In this document: piece by piece, positions 13,659-23,124 of the stretch
How positions within the stretch are numbered: the first letter of the stretch is position 1
Layout of the letters: every line of letters begins with the position of its first letter
Assembly (NCBI RefSeq): GCF_000513115.1
Contig: NZ_BAUU01000018.1
Span: 36,903 to 100,902 of the forward strand
Reading direction: 5' to 3'
Source of the DNA: Halalkalibacter hemicellulosilyticusJCM 9152
Lineage (GTDB): Bacteria; Bacillota; Bacilli; Bacillales; Bacillaceae_D
Length of the DNA stretch: 64,000 nt
The notes under the pieces: model-generated
The model's database searches: none
What the model saw: the letters and a program-made list of their open reading frames with translations, nothing else
What the model was told of the DNA's origin: nothing
Position numbers and translations under genes: made by a program

Positions 13659-13895
13659 ATGCTTGAAGGATTTGGTCAACAAGCAATGTTATCCATCATC
13701 GTTAATGTATTCTTTATAGCTGTTACATGGTGGGCATTACAATCTTTTCGATTTGATTTGTTTGTCAAAGATCCCGAAGGACCAAGAGCGAAGGTTCTTA
13801 TGATCATCGTCACGATTGCCATTGCTCAGTTAGTAAGTCAATTCTTTTTAGATTATATGTACTCTTCACAAATGCTCCGATACATATGGGAATAA
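13659..13895 (+). CDS. ywzB: YwzB-like DUF1146 membrane protein
   Basis: A small protein of 78 residues with two membrane helices, at about 8-28 and 47-68. The segment FIAVTWWALQSFRFD is characteristic of DUF1146. It sits between atpC and ywmB exactly as ywzB does in B. subtilis. ATG 13659 is preferred to ATG 13653 because the ribosome site AAAAGGGG ends at 13650. Its function is unknown. Confidence 0.8.
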   Translation: MLEGFGQQAMLSIIVNVFFIAVTWWALQSFRFDLFVKDPEGPRAKVLMIIVTIAIAQLVSQFFLDYMYSSQMLRYIWE

Positions 13896-13990
13896 GCAAT
13901 TTGTCGAGAGATGACTACAACTTCCATGTATTGAACGCACTCTCCTGGTAAAAATGATACTAAATCATGTTTTCTTGGGGAGGAGAACCA

Positions 13991-14761
13991 ATGGCTTTTT
14001 GGCGACTAACGATGGCAGGTTTACTTTTATTTGCGGTAGGGTATGTTCATGTGTATGGTGCACAAGAGGATGTACTTGACTATCAAGAACCGTTAACTCA
14101 ATTTTATCAATTTGTACATGACGTCGACCTTGAGGTGGAAGAGTGGCACATTCGGGTGAGGGACCAACGATTGTTACCTTTTACATCAGAGGATGATTTT
14201 ATGCATGATTTGGAACAATTGTTTCAATTAAATAAAAATTGGGTACAACAAGATCTTGATATGACAGGGACGGAATGGAGTGCTTTGTATACATATGAAG
14301 ATGATAAACGACCCGTAAAGGAAGTTGTCCGCATTTATATGCATCCTGTATCGCCCGAAAGCAACGAACGTAATCGTATCATATCGTACCAAATACAAGC
14401 AAGTGATCTGATTACTGAAAATGATTTAAATGAAATTGTCGAGCAGCGTATCACCGAATTGGGCTTAGATACAGGGGAAGCCTATGTTCAATTGCGCGCA
14501 ATTAAAGAAAAGGAACGTACGAACGCAACAAATATACAAACACAAGCGTATGAATGGTTAGAACATTTAGATGCACAAGCAGTAGAAGAATTAGTTGAGG
14601 AACAGTTTATCTCTCTCTCTGCGTATCAACCAGAATGGGGTTCTGGTCTTATGACAGGTAATGAGCACATGAATGTCCAAATCGCACTTCGTGATGTAGA
14701 AGGAATGGGCGCTAGGACAACCGTGACAATTGGCACGCCTATTATTACGACTGAATATTGA
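13991..14761 (+). CDS. ywmB: YwmB family secreted protein (DUF1779)
   Basis: This 256-residue protein starts with a signal peptide (hydrophobic run GLLLFAVGYVHVYGA, residues 9-23). The family is often labelled TATA-box-binding-like from fold similarity, but its role is unknown. It lies next to murA in many bacilli, which suggests an envelope-related role. ATG 13991 follows GGGGAGGA by seven bases and gives a clean signal peptide. The upstream in-frame ATG 13967 lacks a ribosome site. Confidence 0.8.
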   Translation: MAFWRLTMAGLLLFAVGYVHVYGAQEDVLDYQEPLTQFYQFVHDVDLEVEEWHIRVRDQRLLPFTSEDDFMHDLEQLFQLNKNWVQQDLDMTGTEWSALYTYEDDKRPVKEVVRIYMHPVSPESNERNRIISYQIQASDLITENDLNEIVEQRITELGLDTGEAYVQLRAIKEKERTNATNIQTQAYEWLEHLDAQAVEELVEEQFISLSAYQPEWGSGLMTGNEHMNVQIALRDVEGMGARTTVTIGTPIITTEY

Positions 14762-14805
14762 TGATAGAGAAGAGACTATAATTTAGAGACGCGGAGGGGA
14801 ATACG

Positions 14806-16131
14806 TTGGAAAAAATTATTGTCCGGGGTGGCAATGAGCTACGCGGTACAGTGAAGGTAGAGGGAGCGAAGAATGCTGTTTTACCAGTCATTGCTGCATC
14901 AATCTTAGCAGGCCGCGGCACGAGCCACATATATGATGCGCCAGAATTGGCAGATGTATATACGATGAAAGAGGTTTTAAGTAATTTAAATATAGATGTT
15001 CAATATAAGAAAGGTGTATTTTCCGTAAATGCCGAAAAAACATTAAAGACAGAGGCGCCTTTTGAATATGTTCGCAAAATGAGAGCATCTTTTCTAGTGA
15101 TGGGACCGTTACTTGCACGAGTTGGGAAGGCACGAATTGCCCTTCCAGGTGGTTGTGCAATTGGATCAAGACCGATTGATCAACACCTTAAAGGCTTTGA
15201 AGCAATGGGAGCAACAGTTGAAATTGGTAATGGCTTTATTGAAGCATCGATTGATAGAAGACTACAAGGTGCCAACATCTATTTAGATTTCCCAAGTGTA
15301 GGAGCAACTGAAAACATTATGATGGCTGCTGTATTAGCTAATGGTGTAACATTAATCGAAAATGCAGCAGAAGAGCCTGAAATTGTTTGTTTGGCGAACT
15401 ATTTAAATGCAATGGGAGCAAAAGTTCGCGGAGCAGGTACAGGTGAAATCCGTATTGAAGGTGTCGATGAATTGGTTGCTTGTGAGCACACGGTGATTCC
15501 GGATCGAATTGAAGCAGGTACCTTTATGGTAGCAGCTGCTATTACAAGTGGAAATATTCTAATTGAAGGTGCTGTATCAGAGCATCTACGTCCGCTTATT
15601 GCTAAAATGAAAGAAATGGGCGTTAAAATTACAGAAGAAGAAAAAGGTCTTCGGGTTGTTGGTCCAAAGAAGCTAAAGCCAGTTGATATTAAAACAATGC
15701 CACATCCTGGATTCCCAACGGATATGCAAGCACAAATGATGGCATTATTATTAAAAGCGAACGGTACGGGCGTTATTACGGAAACCGTGTTTGAAAATCG
15801 CTTTATGCATGTCGAAGAATTCCGTCGGATGAATGCGAATATTAAGATTGAAGGTCGATCTGCGATTATGACAGGGCCAAGTAAGCTACAAGGTGCAGAG
15901 GTAGCGGCAACTGACTTACGTGCTGGAGCGGCACTCGTGCTAGCCGGACTTGTAGCTGATGGAATAACGCGTGTGACGGAGCTTAAACACATTGATCGTG
16001 GATATGTTGATTTAACTGATAAGCTCATTGCACTTGGTGCTGATGTCGAACGTGTGACTGAAGTCGTAGAAACGGAAACGGAAGCTGTTGAAGCGCCAGC
16101 GTCGTTACAGTTAAATACAAACCTAGTTTAA
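14806..16131 (+). CDS. murA: UDP-N-acetylglucosamine 1-carboxyvinyltransferase MurA
   Basis: This enzyme catalyses the first committed step of peptidoglycan synthesis, transferring enolpyruvate from PEP to UDP-GlcNAc. The catalytic cysteine is Cys117 in [11 protein letters not shown]. The N-terminal [11 protein letters not shown] and the C-terminal [13 protein letters not shown] and HIDRGY motifs are present. Translation starts at TTG 14806 after GCGGAGGGGA. The 441-residue product has a short Glu-rich tail. The position fits the murAA copy of B. subtilis. Confidence 0.96.
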   Translation: MEKIIVRGGNELRGTVKVEGAKNAVLPVIAASILAGRGTSHIYDAPELADVYTMKEVLSNLNIDVQYKKGVFSVNAEKTLKTEAPFEYVRKMRASFLVMGPLLARVGKARIALPGGCAIGSRPIDQHLKGFEAMGATVEIGNGFIEASIDRRLQGANIYLDFPSVGATENIMMAAVLANGVTLIENAAEEPEIVCLANYLNAMGAKVRGAGTGEIRIEGVDELVACEHTVIPDRIEAGTFMVAAAITSGNILIEGAVSEHLRPLIAKMKEMGVKITEEEKGLRVVGPKKLKPVDIKTMPHPGFPTDMQAQMMALLLKANGTGVITETVFENRFMHVEEFRRMNANIKIEGRSAIMTGPSKLQGAEVAATDLRAGAALVLAGLVADGITRVTELKHIDRGYVDLTDKLIALGADVERVTEVVETETEAVEAPASLQLNTNLV

Positions 16132-16258
16132 ATGGAATGGCTCCAACTAGCGGGGCCTTACATACAAGTAGAGGGCGCTACGGTGTTTTTTCCCGATTTT
16201 GAAAACTCTGGTACGCGTCGTATCAGATCATCTAAGATTTTCAGTAGTCTTCAAAGAG

Positions 16259-16288
16259 CATGAGGCATTCGTTGCTTCATGTTTTTTT
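16259..16288 (+). terminator. Terminator downstream of murA
   Basis: Stem CATGAGGCA/TGCTTCATG (9 bp, one G-U), a 5-base loop and seven T residues. Confidence 0.85.
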
Positions 16289-16299
16289 GTATAGAGAAG

Positions 16300-16432
16300 A
16301 GGTGTTCGTTGTTAGTCACTCACAGGAGTCGCCGGCTTCGCTCGTTCGACGTTCAGAAAAGCAGAACTTCTTCGTAACGGATCCCAAAGGGCACTGATAA
16401 AGTTGCTTCGTACTTTTTTGAGTGTCCTCCTT
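16300..16432. repeat. Diverged repeat sharing the GGCTTCGCTCGTT block (family A-prime)
   Basis: Contains GGCTTCGCTCGTTCGACG and a GGGCACTGATAAAGTT...TTTTGAGTGTCC hairpin-like pair. Both blocks resemble family A and the elements at 34590 and 46850. The 16132-16530 gap otherwise holds only the murA terminator. Confidence 0.4.
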
Positions 16433-16530
16433 ATACAATCCTTCGTTTTTTTCCTCATAAATGATGCTTCTAAATAACGCTTCGTCCTCATATACTGTCC
16501 TAGAACAATTTCACATTGGGGGACTAAATT

Positions 16531-17547
16531 ATGAAACGAATTCTCATTGTAGCACTTATTCTCTGCACAGTTATCCTCGTCATACCAACGATGCTTGTTG
16601 TGATTGTATCACCATCACCAGATGTAAATGTGATGCAATCAGCCCCTACAGACGAAGAAAGTGGATGGGATTATGACCCGTCAGAAGATGTTTCCATTGC
16701 CGTTTTTCGCAGTCAACAAGAAGTGATTGATACGTTACCACTCGAGATTTATGTAATGGGTGTCGTCGCTTCTGAAATGAATGCAACCTTTGAAATGGAA
16801 GCACTTAAGGCACAGGCACTAACAGCTAGAACCTATATGATCAGACATATGCTCGCACCTCAAGATGTCGATTTACCTGAGGGTGCGATGGTTACAGATA
16901 CGATTATGCATCAAGTGTATAAAGATGAAGAGGAACTTAGAGAGAAGTGGGGAAGTGAGTATGAACACTTTATGAAACGAATTGAAGAGGCGGTTCTCTC
17001 GACGCAAGGTCAAGTGCTCACATATGATGACGAACCGATTGATGCGATGTTCTTTTCGACTAGTAATGGATATACGGAAAATTCAGAAGACTATTGGGAA
17101 AATGAGATCCCTTATTTAAGAAGCGTTGAAAGCCCTTGGGATCAACGTTCACCACGGTTTACAGCCGAAACGACTTTTACGGTGGAGGAATTTGAGCAAA
17201 AGTTAGGTGTCACGTTACCTGAAGATCAATCAGTCGGTGTTATATCTGAACGGACAAAAGGAAGTAGAGTGGCGAAAGTAAATATTAATGGCACTGAATT
17301 AACAGGCAGATACGTAAGAGAGGAGCTCGGACTTGATTCCTCTGATTTTCAATGGCGGCGTGAAGGAAACCAAATTATCGTACAAACACGCGGTTGGGGA
17401 CACGGTGTCGGGATGAGCCAGTATGGAGCTGACGGTATGGCAAAGGAAGGAAGAGATTATGAGGAGATCGTCAATCATTATTATCAAGGTGTGACGATTG
17501 AAATGGTTGATCCGTATGTTCAAGAGCTAACTGCTAAGGCGGAATAA
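16531..17547 (+). CDS. spoIID: Stage II sporulation protein D (peptidoglycan lytic transglycosylase)
   Basis: This mother-cell membrane enzyme cleaves glycan strands during engulfment as part of the SpoIID-SpoIIM-SpoIIP machine. The 338-residue protein has an N-terminal membrane anchor (about 4-29). The catalytic segment ASEMNATFEMEALKAQA near residue 83 includes the conserved Glu, and the C-terminal half has GWGHGVGMSQYGADGMA. It starts with ATG after TTGGGGG. It is sigma-E dependent in B. subtilis, but I could not find a convincing sigma-E promoter here. Confidence 0.96.
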   Translation: MKRILIVALILCTVILVIPTMLVVIVSPSPDVNVMQSAPTDEESGWDYDPSEDVSIAVFRSQQEVIDTLPLEIYVMGVVASEMNATFEMEALKAQALTARTYMIRHMLAPQDVDLPEGAMVTDTIMHQVYKDEEELREKWGSEYEHFMKRIEEAVLSTQGQVLTYDDEPIDAMFFSTSNGYTENSEDYWENEIPYLRSVESPWDQRSPRFTAETTFTVEEFEQKLGVTLPEDQSVGVISERTKGSRVAKVNINGTELTGRYVREELGLDSSDFQWRREGNQIIVQTRGWGHGVGMSQYGADGMAKEGRDYEEIVNHYYQGVTIEMVDPYVQELTAKAE

Positions 17548-17567
17548 GAGAGCATACTTAATAATGA

Positions 17568-17669
17568 GACCACTGAAAAAGGATAAATCAACTTTTTCAG
17601 TGGGTTGCATTGCCTGCCAGATACGAGAAGACCAATCCGTATCAGGCTTTTAAAATAGCAAATGGTTAC
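17568..17669 (-). repeat. Family A repeat, copy A3 (antisense), just after spoIID
   Basis: A perfect 12-bp hairpin CCACTGAAAAAG/CTTTTTCAGTGG (17570-17602) leads into a core whose reverse complement follows copy A2 closely. The apical helix GCC-GATACG/CGTATC-GGC keeps its pairing with changed bases. Confidence 0.75.
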
Positions 17670-17686
17670 ACATATCTCTTCTTATC

Positions 17687-17720
17687 GGTTTGTCCTTCTT
17701 TACTTTGGGACAAACCTTTT
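17687..17720 (+). terminator. Terminator upstream of spoIIQ
   Basis: A perfect 9-bp stem GGTTTGTCC/GGACAAACC followed by TTTT. Confidence 0.8.
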
Positions 17721-17812
17721 GTTATATCAAAAAATAAAAGTAATCAAAATGAGATGTATAATACGATATAAACTCTCAAATACTAAACACAAAAAATTTT
17801 TTTCCGAAAATA

Positions 17813-17843
17813 TGTATAGAAATCAATCATTCTGATCACAATG
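17813..17843 (+). promoter_or_regulatory. Candidate sigma-F promoter of spoIIQ
   Basis: TGTATA at 17813-17818, a 15-bp spacer and GATCACAATG at 17834-17843 resemble the forespore sigma-F consensus. spoIIQ is a known sigma-F gene. The predicted start lies about 13 bases before the ATG, which still leaves the AGGTGATG ribosome site. Confidence 0.4.
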
Positions 17844-17862
17844 GTTGCTGAGGTGATGAGAA

Positions 17863-18690
17863 ATGAGAGAAGATAACAATCGATCTTCTAACAATGAGGA
17901 AACAAAAATCAATATTCGAAGTATTTTACGTAAACGTTGGGTTATTCCTGCACTTTATTTAGCTGCTGCTGCTCTAGTACTAAGCGCTGTATTCATGCTA
18001 CAAAATAATGAGGATACAGCTGCACCTGAAACCGGAATGGATGCTGATGGCGTAAGTCAATATGAGAATCCATATGGTGAAGATGCCCTTCCGGTTACAT
18101 CGATGTCAGAGCGCGTACAGATGCCATTTGAGAATGAACATGAGATGAACATTGTCGGTTACTTCTATGACGTTCATGCGACGGCTGAGGAGCAACAAGA
18201 AGCACTTGTCTATTATAATAATGAGTACTATCCGAATAAAGGAATGGATTTTGCTCATGTTGATGGCGAGAGTTTCGATGTTATTGCCGCTTTATCAGGT
18301 ACGGTTGTCCGTGCTGAAAAAGATGAGTTACTTGGCTACATTGTCGAAATCTCACATGAGGATGATGTTGTGACACATTATCACAGTCTAGAGAAGGTAG
18401 AAGTCGAGCAAGGTGACACAGTCGAGCAAGGTGATGTGTTAGGAACTGCTGGTCGAAATGTGTATAATAAGGACGCTGGCATTCATGTTCACTTTGAAAT
18501 TCGTCAAGATCAAGTAGCGATTAACCCGAACAATGTGTTTGATCAACCAATTGATGCCATTGAGGATATTGCGAAGGAACAAGAGGAAGATGAGAAAGAA
18601 GCAGAAGAAGAGCAGGATCCAGCAAAAGATGATCAAGATGAATCAGATTCAAATGATGAATCAGCTGAATCTCATGAGCTTCATTCTTAA
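17863..18690 (+). CDS. spoIIQ: Stage II sporulation protein Q (forespore LytM-like anchor)
   Basis: This forespore membrane protein binds SpoIIIAH across the intermembrane space during engulfment and feeding-tube assembly. The 275-residue protein has one membrane helix (about 26-46) and an M23/LytM domain (about 110-225) with GMDFA and HVHFE. The first metal-binding His of active M23 enzymes is absent (YYPNKGMD), as in SpoIIQ proteins that lack hydrolase activity. The last 45 residues are almost wholly acidic. It stands alone between two terminators, downstream of spoIID as in B. subtilis. Confidence 0.92.
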   Translation: MREDNNRSSNNEETKINIRSILRKRWVIPALYLAAAALVLSAVFMLQNNEDTAAPETGMDADGVSQYENPYGEDALPVTSMSERVQMPFENEHEMNIVGYFYDVHATAEEQQEALVYYNNEYYPNKGMDFAHVDGESFDVIAALSGTVVRAEKDELLGYIVEISHEDDVVTHYHSLEKVEVEQGDTVEQGDVLGTAGRNVYNKDAGIHVHFEIRQDQVAINPNNVFDQPIDAIEDIAKEQEEDEKEAEEEQDPAKDDQDESDSNDESAESHELHS

Positions 18691-18700
18691 TACAATGTGT

Positions 18701-18747
18701 AAGTGTGACAAAAAGGGACATAATGCCTTTTTGTCACACTTTTTTTG
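18701..18747 (+). terminator. Terminator of spoIIQ
   Basis: A perfect 16-bp stem AAGTGTGACAAAAAGG with its complement at 18726-18741, a 9-base loop and a T-run to 18747. Confidence 0.95.
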
Positions 18748-18782
18748 TGGCGTAGGTTTTGGATTAAGAAATACCAAGCGGC

Positions 18783-18876
18783 GTCTCATTCCGCTAAATG
18801 GAGAAACATGCCGTTTCAGCATGCGAAGTGGAAAGTCCCTCAAAAATCCCTATGAGTGTGAAATCGCAGAATGAGG
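18783..18876. repeat. Partial family B motifs, copy B2
   Basis: One L-type motif (TCTCATTCCGCTAA near 18784) and one inverted R-type motif (GCAGAATGAGGTCCC near 18867) without the full four-part spacing. This is a decayed or partial copy between spoIIQ and spoIIID. No other element is visible up to 19020. Confidence 0.45.
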
Positions 18877-19035
18877 TCCCAGACCTGAAGGAGAGATTCT
18901 AACCCCTGATATTTCGCCTTAGACAAACCCTATATAAGAAAACTCGCGCCTGTCCCGATAATAAGGTGGTATATCTCCTTTACCTCGCTAATAAACTGTA
19001 CCAATCACCAAGATTGAATTAGGGAGGCGAGTCGT

Positions 19036-19323
19036 GTGCACGATTACATCAAAGAGCGAACCATCAAGATAGGTAGGTATGTGGTCGAGTCCAAAAAGAC
19101 AGTTCGAACTATCGCAAAAGAATTTGGAGTCTCGAAAAGTACCGTACACAAAGACCTCACAGAGCGTTTACCAGAGATCAACCCAGAACTAGCAAACGAA
19201 GTGAAAGAAATTTTGGAGTATCACAAGTCTATTCGCCACCTGCGAGGCGGAGAGGCGACGAAAGTAAAGTATCGAAAGTCCGAAAAAGACAATCAACCAT
19301 CTGCTGTACAAACTCCTAACTAA
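19036..19323 (+). CDS. spoIIID: Stage III sporulation transcription factor SpoIIID
   Basis: This small DNA-binding protein of the mother cell modulates sigma-E and sigma-K genes. The 95-residue sequence begins MHDYIKERTIKIGRYV. It has a helix-turn-helix (VRTIAKEFGVSKSTVHKDL, about 22-40) and the conserved SIRHLRGGEATKVKY tail. The start is GTG 19036, seven bases after GGGAGGCG. It precedes mbl as in B. subtilis. Confidence 0.96.
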   Translation: MHDYIKERTIKIGRYVVESKKTVRTIAKEFGVSKSTVHKDLTERLPEINPELANEVKEILEYHKSIRHLRGGEATKVKYRKSEKDNQPSAVQTPN

Positions 19324-19435
19324 TTTTTGAAAAAATTCCACCCGTTTCGACATTTATATGATAAAATTAACAATTAGGTACATCGTATTAGTAAACGTAC
19401 GATTTCTATGTTCGGAATAGGGAGGAACGAAAATA

Positions 19436-20440
19436 ATGTTTGGTCGAGATATTGGGATAGATTTAGGTACAGCAAATGTGTTAATACACGTGAAAGGAAA
19501 TGGAATTGTCTTAAACGAGCCATCAGTTGTAGCAGTTGATACGACAACGAAACGAGTTCTTGCAGTTGGTGAAGAAGCATTCCGTATGGTAGGACGTACA
19601 CCAGGAAATATTGTGGCACTCCGCCCGATGAAAGATGGGGTCATAGCTAACTTTGAAATGACAGAATCAATGCTTAAGCATTTTCTAGCTAAGATTAACG
19701 TCAAGAGCTTCTTTTCAAAACCACGCATTTTAATTTGCTGTCCAACCAATATTACATCAGTTGAACAGAAAGCAATCCGTGAAGCAGCTGAGAAGAGTGG
19801 CGGGAAAAACGTGTATTTAGAAGAAGAGCCTAAGGTCGCAGCGATTGGCGCAGGGATGGATATTTTTCAGCCAAGTGGAAATATGGTTGTAGATATAGGC
19901 GGTGGAACAACGGATGTCGCAGTTCTATCAATGGGAGATATCGTCACCGCCTCTTCTATCAAAATCGCAGGTGATCGATTTGATATGGATATTCTCGCGT
20001 ACATTAAGAAGAAATACAAACTACTTATTGGTGAACGTACAGCTGAAAATATCAAAGTACAAGTGGCTACTGTATTTCCAGGTGCACGACAGGAAGAAAT
20101 TGATATACGTGGACGCGATATGGTTAGTGGACTTCCACGCACAATTACGATAAACTCAAATGAGATAGAAGAAGCGTTACGTGAATCTGTTTATTATATT
20201 GTACAAGCTTCTAGGCAAGTACTTGAGCAAACGCCACCAGAGCTATCGGCGGATATCATCGACCGTGGTGTGATCTTAACAGGTGGAGGAGCTCTATTGC
20301 ACGGAATGGATCAACTTCTATCAGATCAGTTAAAAGTACCTGTTCTCGTTGCTGATGAACCTATGCATTGTGTAGCGAAAGGGACTGGAATGATCTTAGA
20401 AAATTTAGATCGTATGTCAACGAAAAAAATTCAGATTTAA
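19436..20440 (+). CDS. mbl: MreB-like actin homologue Mbl
   Basis: This cytoskeletal ATPase guides lateral wall synthesis in rods. The 334-residue protein shows the actin-fold motifs DIGIDLGTANVL (phosphate 1), VDIGGGTTDVAVLS (phosphate 2, about 148-161) and ILTGGGALLHGM (adenosine, about 279-290). Its position after spoIIID and before flhO identifies it as Mbl rather than MreB or MreBH. The ATG follows GGAGGAACG. Confidence 0.95.
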   Translation: MFGRDIGIDLGTANVLIHVKGNGIVLNEPSVVAVDTTTKRVLAVGEEAFRMVGRTPGNIVALRPMKDGVIANFEMTESMLKHFLAKINVKSFFSKPRILICCPTNITSVEQKAIREAAEKSGGKNVYLEEEPKVAAIGAGMDIFQPSGNMVVDIGGGTTDVAVLSMGDIVTASSIKIAGDRFDMDILAYIKKKYKLLIGERTAENIKVQVATVFPGARQEEIDIRGRDMVSGLPRTITINSNEIEEALRESVYYIVQASRQVLEQTPPELSADIIDRGVILTGGGALLHGMDQLLSDQLKVPVLVADEPMHCVAKGTGMILENLDRMSTKKIQI

Positions 20441-20481
20441 TACATACATTTATTCATAAGAAAGAACGGGGGAGAATGTCC

Positions 20482-21303
20482 ATGCTTCGCGGATTATATG
20501 GAGCGGCTGCTGGAATGGTGGCTCAACAAAATCGACAAGAAATGTTATCAAATAATTTAGCAAATGCAAATACACCAGGCTTTAAAGCGGATCAGGCATC
20601 ATTACGCTCATTTCCTAATATGCTCTTACATGCAGTCGATACTCAAGCAATGCCGGGTAGACGCTCATATCCGATCGGGGAGCTAACGACAGGAGTGTAT
20701 CTCCAAGAACGAATGCCTAATTTTAAGCAAGGTGATTTAGTCGAGTCAAGGAACGCGACGGATATCGCGTTATTACAAGGCGTTCTACCTGAGAATGAAG
20801 ACGGACGTGAGATGGCTTTATTTTATACGATTGAACATAATGAGGATGAGATTCGATATAGTCGCAATGGTAATTTCACAGTTGATGGCGAGGGGTTTCT
20901 CACAACCGCACAAGGACGTTATGTTCTTGATGTCGATGGTGAACGAATTCAAGTCGATAACGAGAACTTTATTGTTGCCCCAAATGGAATTGTCACAAAT
21001 GAAGCCGGAGCACAGGTCGGACAGATTAATGTTGTTGTAGCTGAGGACCCAATGCTTTTAGTGAAGGAAGGCGACGGACTATTACGATTTACAGAAGAGG
21101 GTGAGCTTCCTTCTGCTGTAGACGATGGTGAGATTACGTATCAGCTGCAGCAAGGCTTTGTGGAACGTTCGAATGTCGATGCAGGGCAAACGATGACGGA
21201 AATGATGACAGCTTATCGTGCATTTGAAGCGAATCAACGTGTCTTGCAGGCCTATGACCAAAGCTTAGAAAAGGCAGTGAATGAAGTTGGACGGATTGGA
21301 TAA
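20482..21303 (+). CDS. flhO: Flagellar hook-basal body rod protein FlhO
   Basis: This rod-type protein of the FlgF/FlgG family belongs to the distal flagellar rod. The 273-residue protein has the N-terminal MLRGLYGAAAGM and LSNNLANANTPGFKA signature and a C-terminal helix of SNVDAGQTMTEMMTAYRAFEANQ type, which form the coiled-coil rod core. ATG 20482 is preferred because GGGGGAG ends at 20474; ATG 20476 is too close. Together with flhP, 12 bases downstream, it forms the small rod operon after mbl. Confidence 0.92.
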   Translation: MLRGLYGAAAGMVAQQNRQEMLSNNLANANTPGFKADQASLRSFPNMLLHAVDTQAMPGRRSYPIGELTTGVYLQERMPNFKQGDLVESRNATDIALLQGVLPENEDGREMALFYTIEHNEDEIRYSRNGNFTVDGEGFLTTAQGRYVLDVDGERIQVDNENFIVAPNGIVTNEAGAQVGQINVVVAEDPMLLVKEGDGLLRFTEEGELPSAVDDGEITYQLQQGFVERSNVDAGQTMTEMMTAYRAFEANQRVLQAYDQSLEKAVNEVGRIG

Positions 21304-21315
21304 GGGGGTTAGAGG

Positions 21316-22158
21316 ATGAATACATCAATGATTGCAGGCGCTGTGACGATGGGACAATTACAGAAAAAAATTGATACGATCTCCAATAACGTGGCGAATG
21401 TCAATACAAATGGATTTAAACGTCGGGAAGCAACCTTTTCTGATTTACTTTTCCAACAAGTGTACAATCAGACAAACCTTCAAATGGAGGGAGGGCGTCT
21501 AACACCTGATGGAATTAGAGTTGGCTCGGGTGCCCGGTTGGCACAAACCGCTCTACGCCTAGAGCAAGGCTCACTACTCACAACAGAACGTGAGCTTGAT
21601 TTTGCCTTGACAGAGCGTGATCTATTTTTCCAAATTGAAACAGTTGTCGGTGGTGAGGTGACAGAGCAGCTTACTCGTGATGGAGCATTTTATTTAACAG
21701 AAAGCGTTGATAATCCAGGTGAATGGTCGATTGTCACATCTGATGGAAGTTTTGTCCTTAGTGCAACAGGGGAACGACTGAATGTTCCAGAAAACTTTCA
21801 ATCTCTTGAGCTAGCGGGCAATGGAATGCTTGTAGCGACATTAGAGGATGGTACTCAGCAAGATATCGGTCAAATTGGACTGACTCGTGTGTTAAAGCCA
21901 CAACTCCTAACTGCGACTGGTGATAATCGGTACGTCGTTCCTAATTTAGATGAGCTAGGATTTGATGAGGCTGACGTAATTGAAGCAGCCGCAATCACAC
22001 CACAACTCGTTCAGCAAGGAGTATTGGAAGGTTCGAATGTGGATTTGTCTAATGAGATGAATGAACTCATTCAGGCACAGCGTCATTTTCAATTTAATGG
22101 ACAGTCCATTTCAATTGCAGATGATATGGCTGGTTTAATAAACGGAATCCGAAGATAA
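21316..22158 (+). CDS. flhP: Flagellar hook-basal body rod protein FlhP
   Basis: This second FlgF/FlgG-type rod protein has 280 residues. The N-terminal QKKIDTISNNVANVNTNGFKRR and C-terminal EGSNVDLSNEMNELIQAQR segments are the conserved rod helices. It follows flhO with AAGGGGGTTAGAGG as ribosome site and probably shares its transcript. Confidence 0.92.
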   Translation: MNTSMIAGAVTMGQLQKKIDTISNNVANVNTNGFKRREATFSDLLFQQVYNQTNLQMEGGRLTPDGIRVGSGARLAQTALRLEQGSLLTTERELDFALTERDLFFQIETVVGGEVTEQLTRDGAFYLTESVDNPGEWSIVTSDGSFVLSATGERLNVPENFQSLELAGNGMLVATLEDGTQQDIGQIGLTRVLKPQLLTATGDNRYVVPNLDELGFDEADVIEAAAITPQLVQQGVLEGSNVDLSNEMNELIQAQRHFQFNGQSISIADDMAGLINGIRR

Positions 22159-22185
22159 GCGTGATTTAGATTTGGGGAGTATACG

Positions 22186-22536
22186 ATGACTGAAAAGAAG
22201 GCAACTGAAAACGTGAAAGAAGCGAATAAGGAAGAGCCGGTCGTTCAACAGGAATCTGTTGAACAGAAAACGAGCTCTCAATCGACCAATGAGTTAGCAC
22301 AACAGGTTGAAACAAATGATGATGAACATTCAAAGCAGAGATATCGCCGTAAACGCCTGCGATTGCGGGTGATCCCAATATGGCTACGAATTCTTCTTTC
22401 GATTGTACTCATTGGTGGTAGCTTTCTCGTTGGACTGATGGTTGGCTTTGCTATTGTTGGAAACGGAGACAACCCAGCTGAAATTTTAAAGCCAGACTTA
22501 TGGTATTATTTAATGGACATGATCCGAGGAAGATAG
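22186..22536 (+). CDS. EpuA-domain membrane protein (often labelled RNA polymerase subunit beta-like)
   Basis: The protein has 116 residues: a charged, low-complexity Glu/Gln-rich N-terminal half, a basic stretch (RYRRKRLRLRV) and one membrane helix (about 68-91). It ends with a GDNPAEILKPDLWYY segment typical of the EpuA (PF11772) family. Databases often label these as RNA polymerase beta subunits, but nothing here supports that. It follows flhP by 27 bases, and a terminator overlaps its stop codon. The function is unknown. Confidence 0.75.
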   Translation: MTEKKATENVKEANKEEPVVQQESVEQKTSSQSTNELAQQVETNDDEHSKQRYRRKRLRLRVIPIWLRILLSIVLIGGSFLVGLMVGFAIVGNGDNPAEILKPDLWYYLMDMIRGR

Positions 22537-22552
22537 CTTCCTCGGATTTTTC
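22522..22552 (+). terminator. Terminator at the end of the mbl-flhO-flhP-epuA group
   Basis: A perfect 11-bp stem ATCCGAGGAAG/CTTCCTCGGAT with a 4-base loop that contains most of the stop codon, followed by TTTTCTG. Confidence 0.9.
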
Positions 22553-22610
22553 TGTTGTTCGTTTACAAGGTCAATTAGACTTGAATGATTCGCATTGGAA
22601 ATGAAAAATA

Positions 22611-22619
22611 TGGTATAAT
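22611..22619 (+). promoter_or_regulatory. Extended -10 promoter of fabZ
   Basis: TGGTATAAT is a perfect extended -10. The -35 region (CGCATT, 22591-22596) is weak, as is common with extended -10 promoters. The start point is predicted near 22626. Confidence 0.6.
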
Positions 22620-22651
22620 ATGAAAAAAACATCTTGGAAGGGATGAGGTTA

Positions 22652-23074
22652 TTGCTTACAGTTGAAGAAATTAAAGAAATCATTCCACATCGTTATCCTT
22701 TTTTATTAATTGATCGTATTGTTGAATTAGAAGAGGGGCAAAAGGCAGTAGGAATTAAAAATGTAACGGCAAATGAGGAGTTTTTTAATGGACATTTCCC
22801 AGAATATCCTGTTATGCCAGGAGTGCTTATTGTAGAAGCTCTTGCTCAAGTTGGAGCAGTCGCTATTTTGAAGGTCGAAGCCAATAGAGGGAAATTAGCG
22901 ATGTTTGCCGGCATTGATAAGTGCCGTTTTAAGAAACAAGTGAAGCCAGGAGATCAGCTAAGACTAGAGGTTGAAATTACTCGGATGAAGGGCCCAATAG
23001 GAAAAGGACATGCAGTGGCTTCAGTAGATGGTGAAGTGGCAGCGGAGCTTGATATGACCTTTGCTATTCAATAA
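22652..23074 (+). CDS. fabZ: 3-hydroxyacyl-ACP dehydratase FabZ
   Basis: This enzyme dehydrates 3-hydroxyacyl-ACP to trans-2-enoyl-ACP in the fatty-acid elongation cycle. The 140-residue hot-dog protein has the catalytic pair His48 ([12 protein letters not shown]) and Glu62 (VEALAQ). TTG 22652 gives the family's [17 protein letters not shown] start and lies eight bases after GGAAGGGA. TTG 22634 would put the ribosome site inside the gene. It has its own promoter. Confidence 0.95.
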   Translation: MLTVEEIKEIIPHRYPFLLIDRIVELEEGQKAVGIKNVTANEEFFNGHFPEYPVMPGVLIVEALAQVGAVAILKVEANRGKLAMFAGIDKCRFKKQVKPGDQLRLEVEITRMKGPIGKGHAVASVDGEVAAELDMTFAIQ

Positions 23075-23124
23075 GCCGGAAATGAACGATTCATTTCACG
23101 TCATGATGAAGGAGAGGCCCACTC

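Noticed and set aside
15399..16028. A 209-codon open frame on the minus strand inside murA.
   Set aside because: It lies wholly opposite murA, has no ribosome site and has a Ser/Ile/Pro-rich composition typical of an antisense shadow.
20368..20481. A longer FlhO beginning inside mbl.
   Set aside because: The extension overlaps mbl and lacks a ribosome site; ATG 20482 gives the conserved rod-protein N-terminus.
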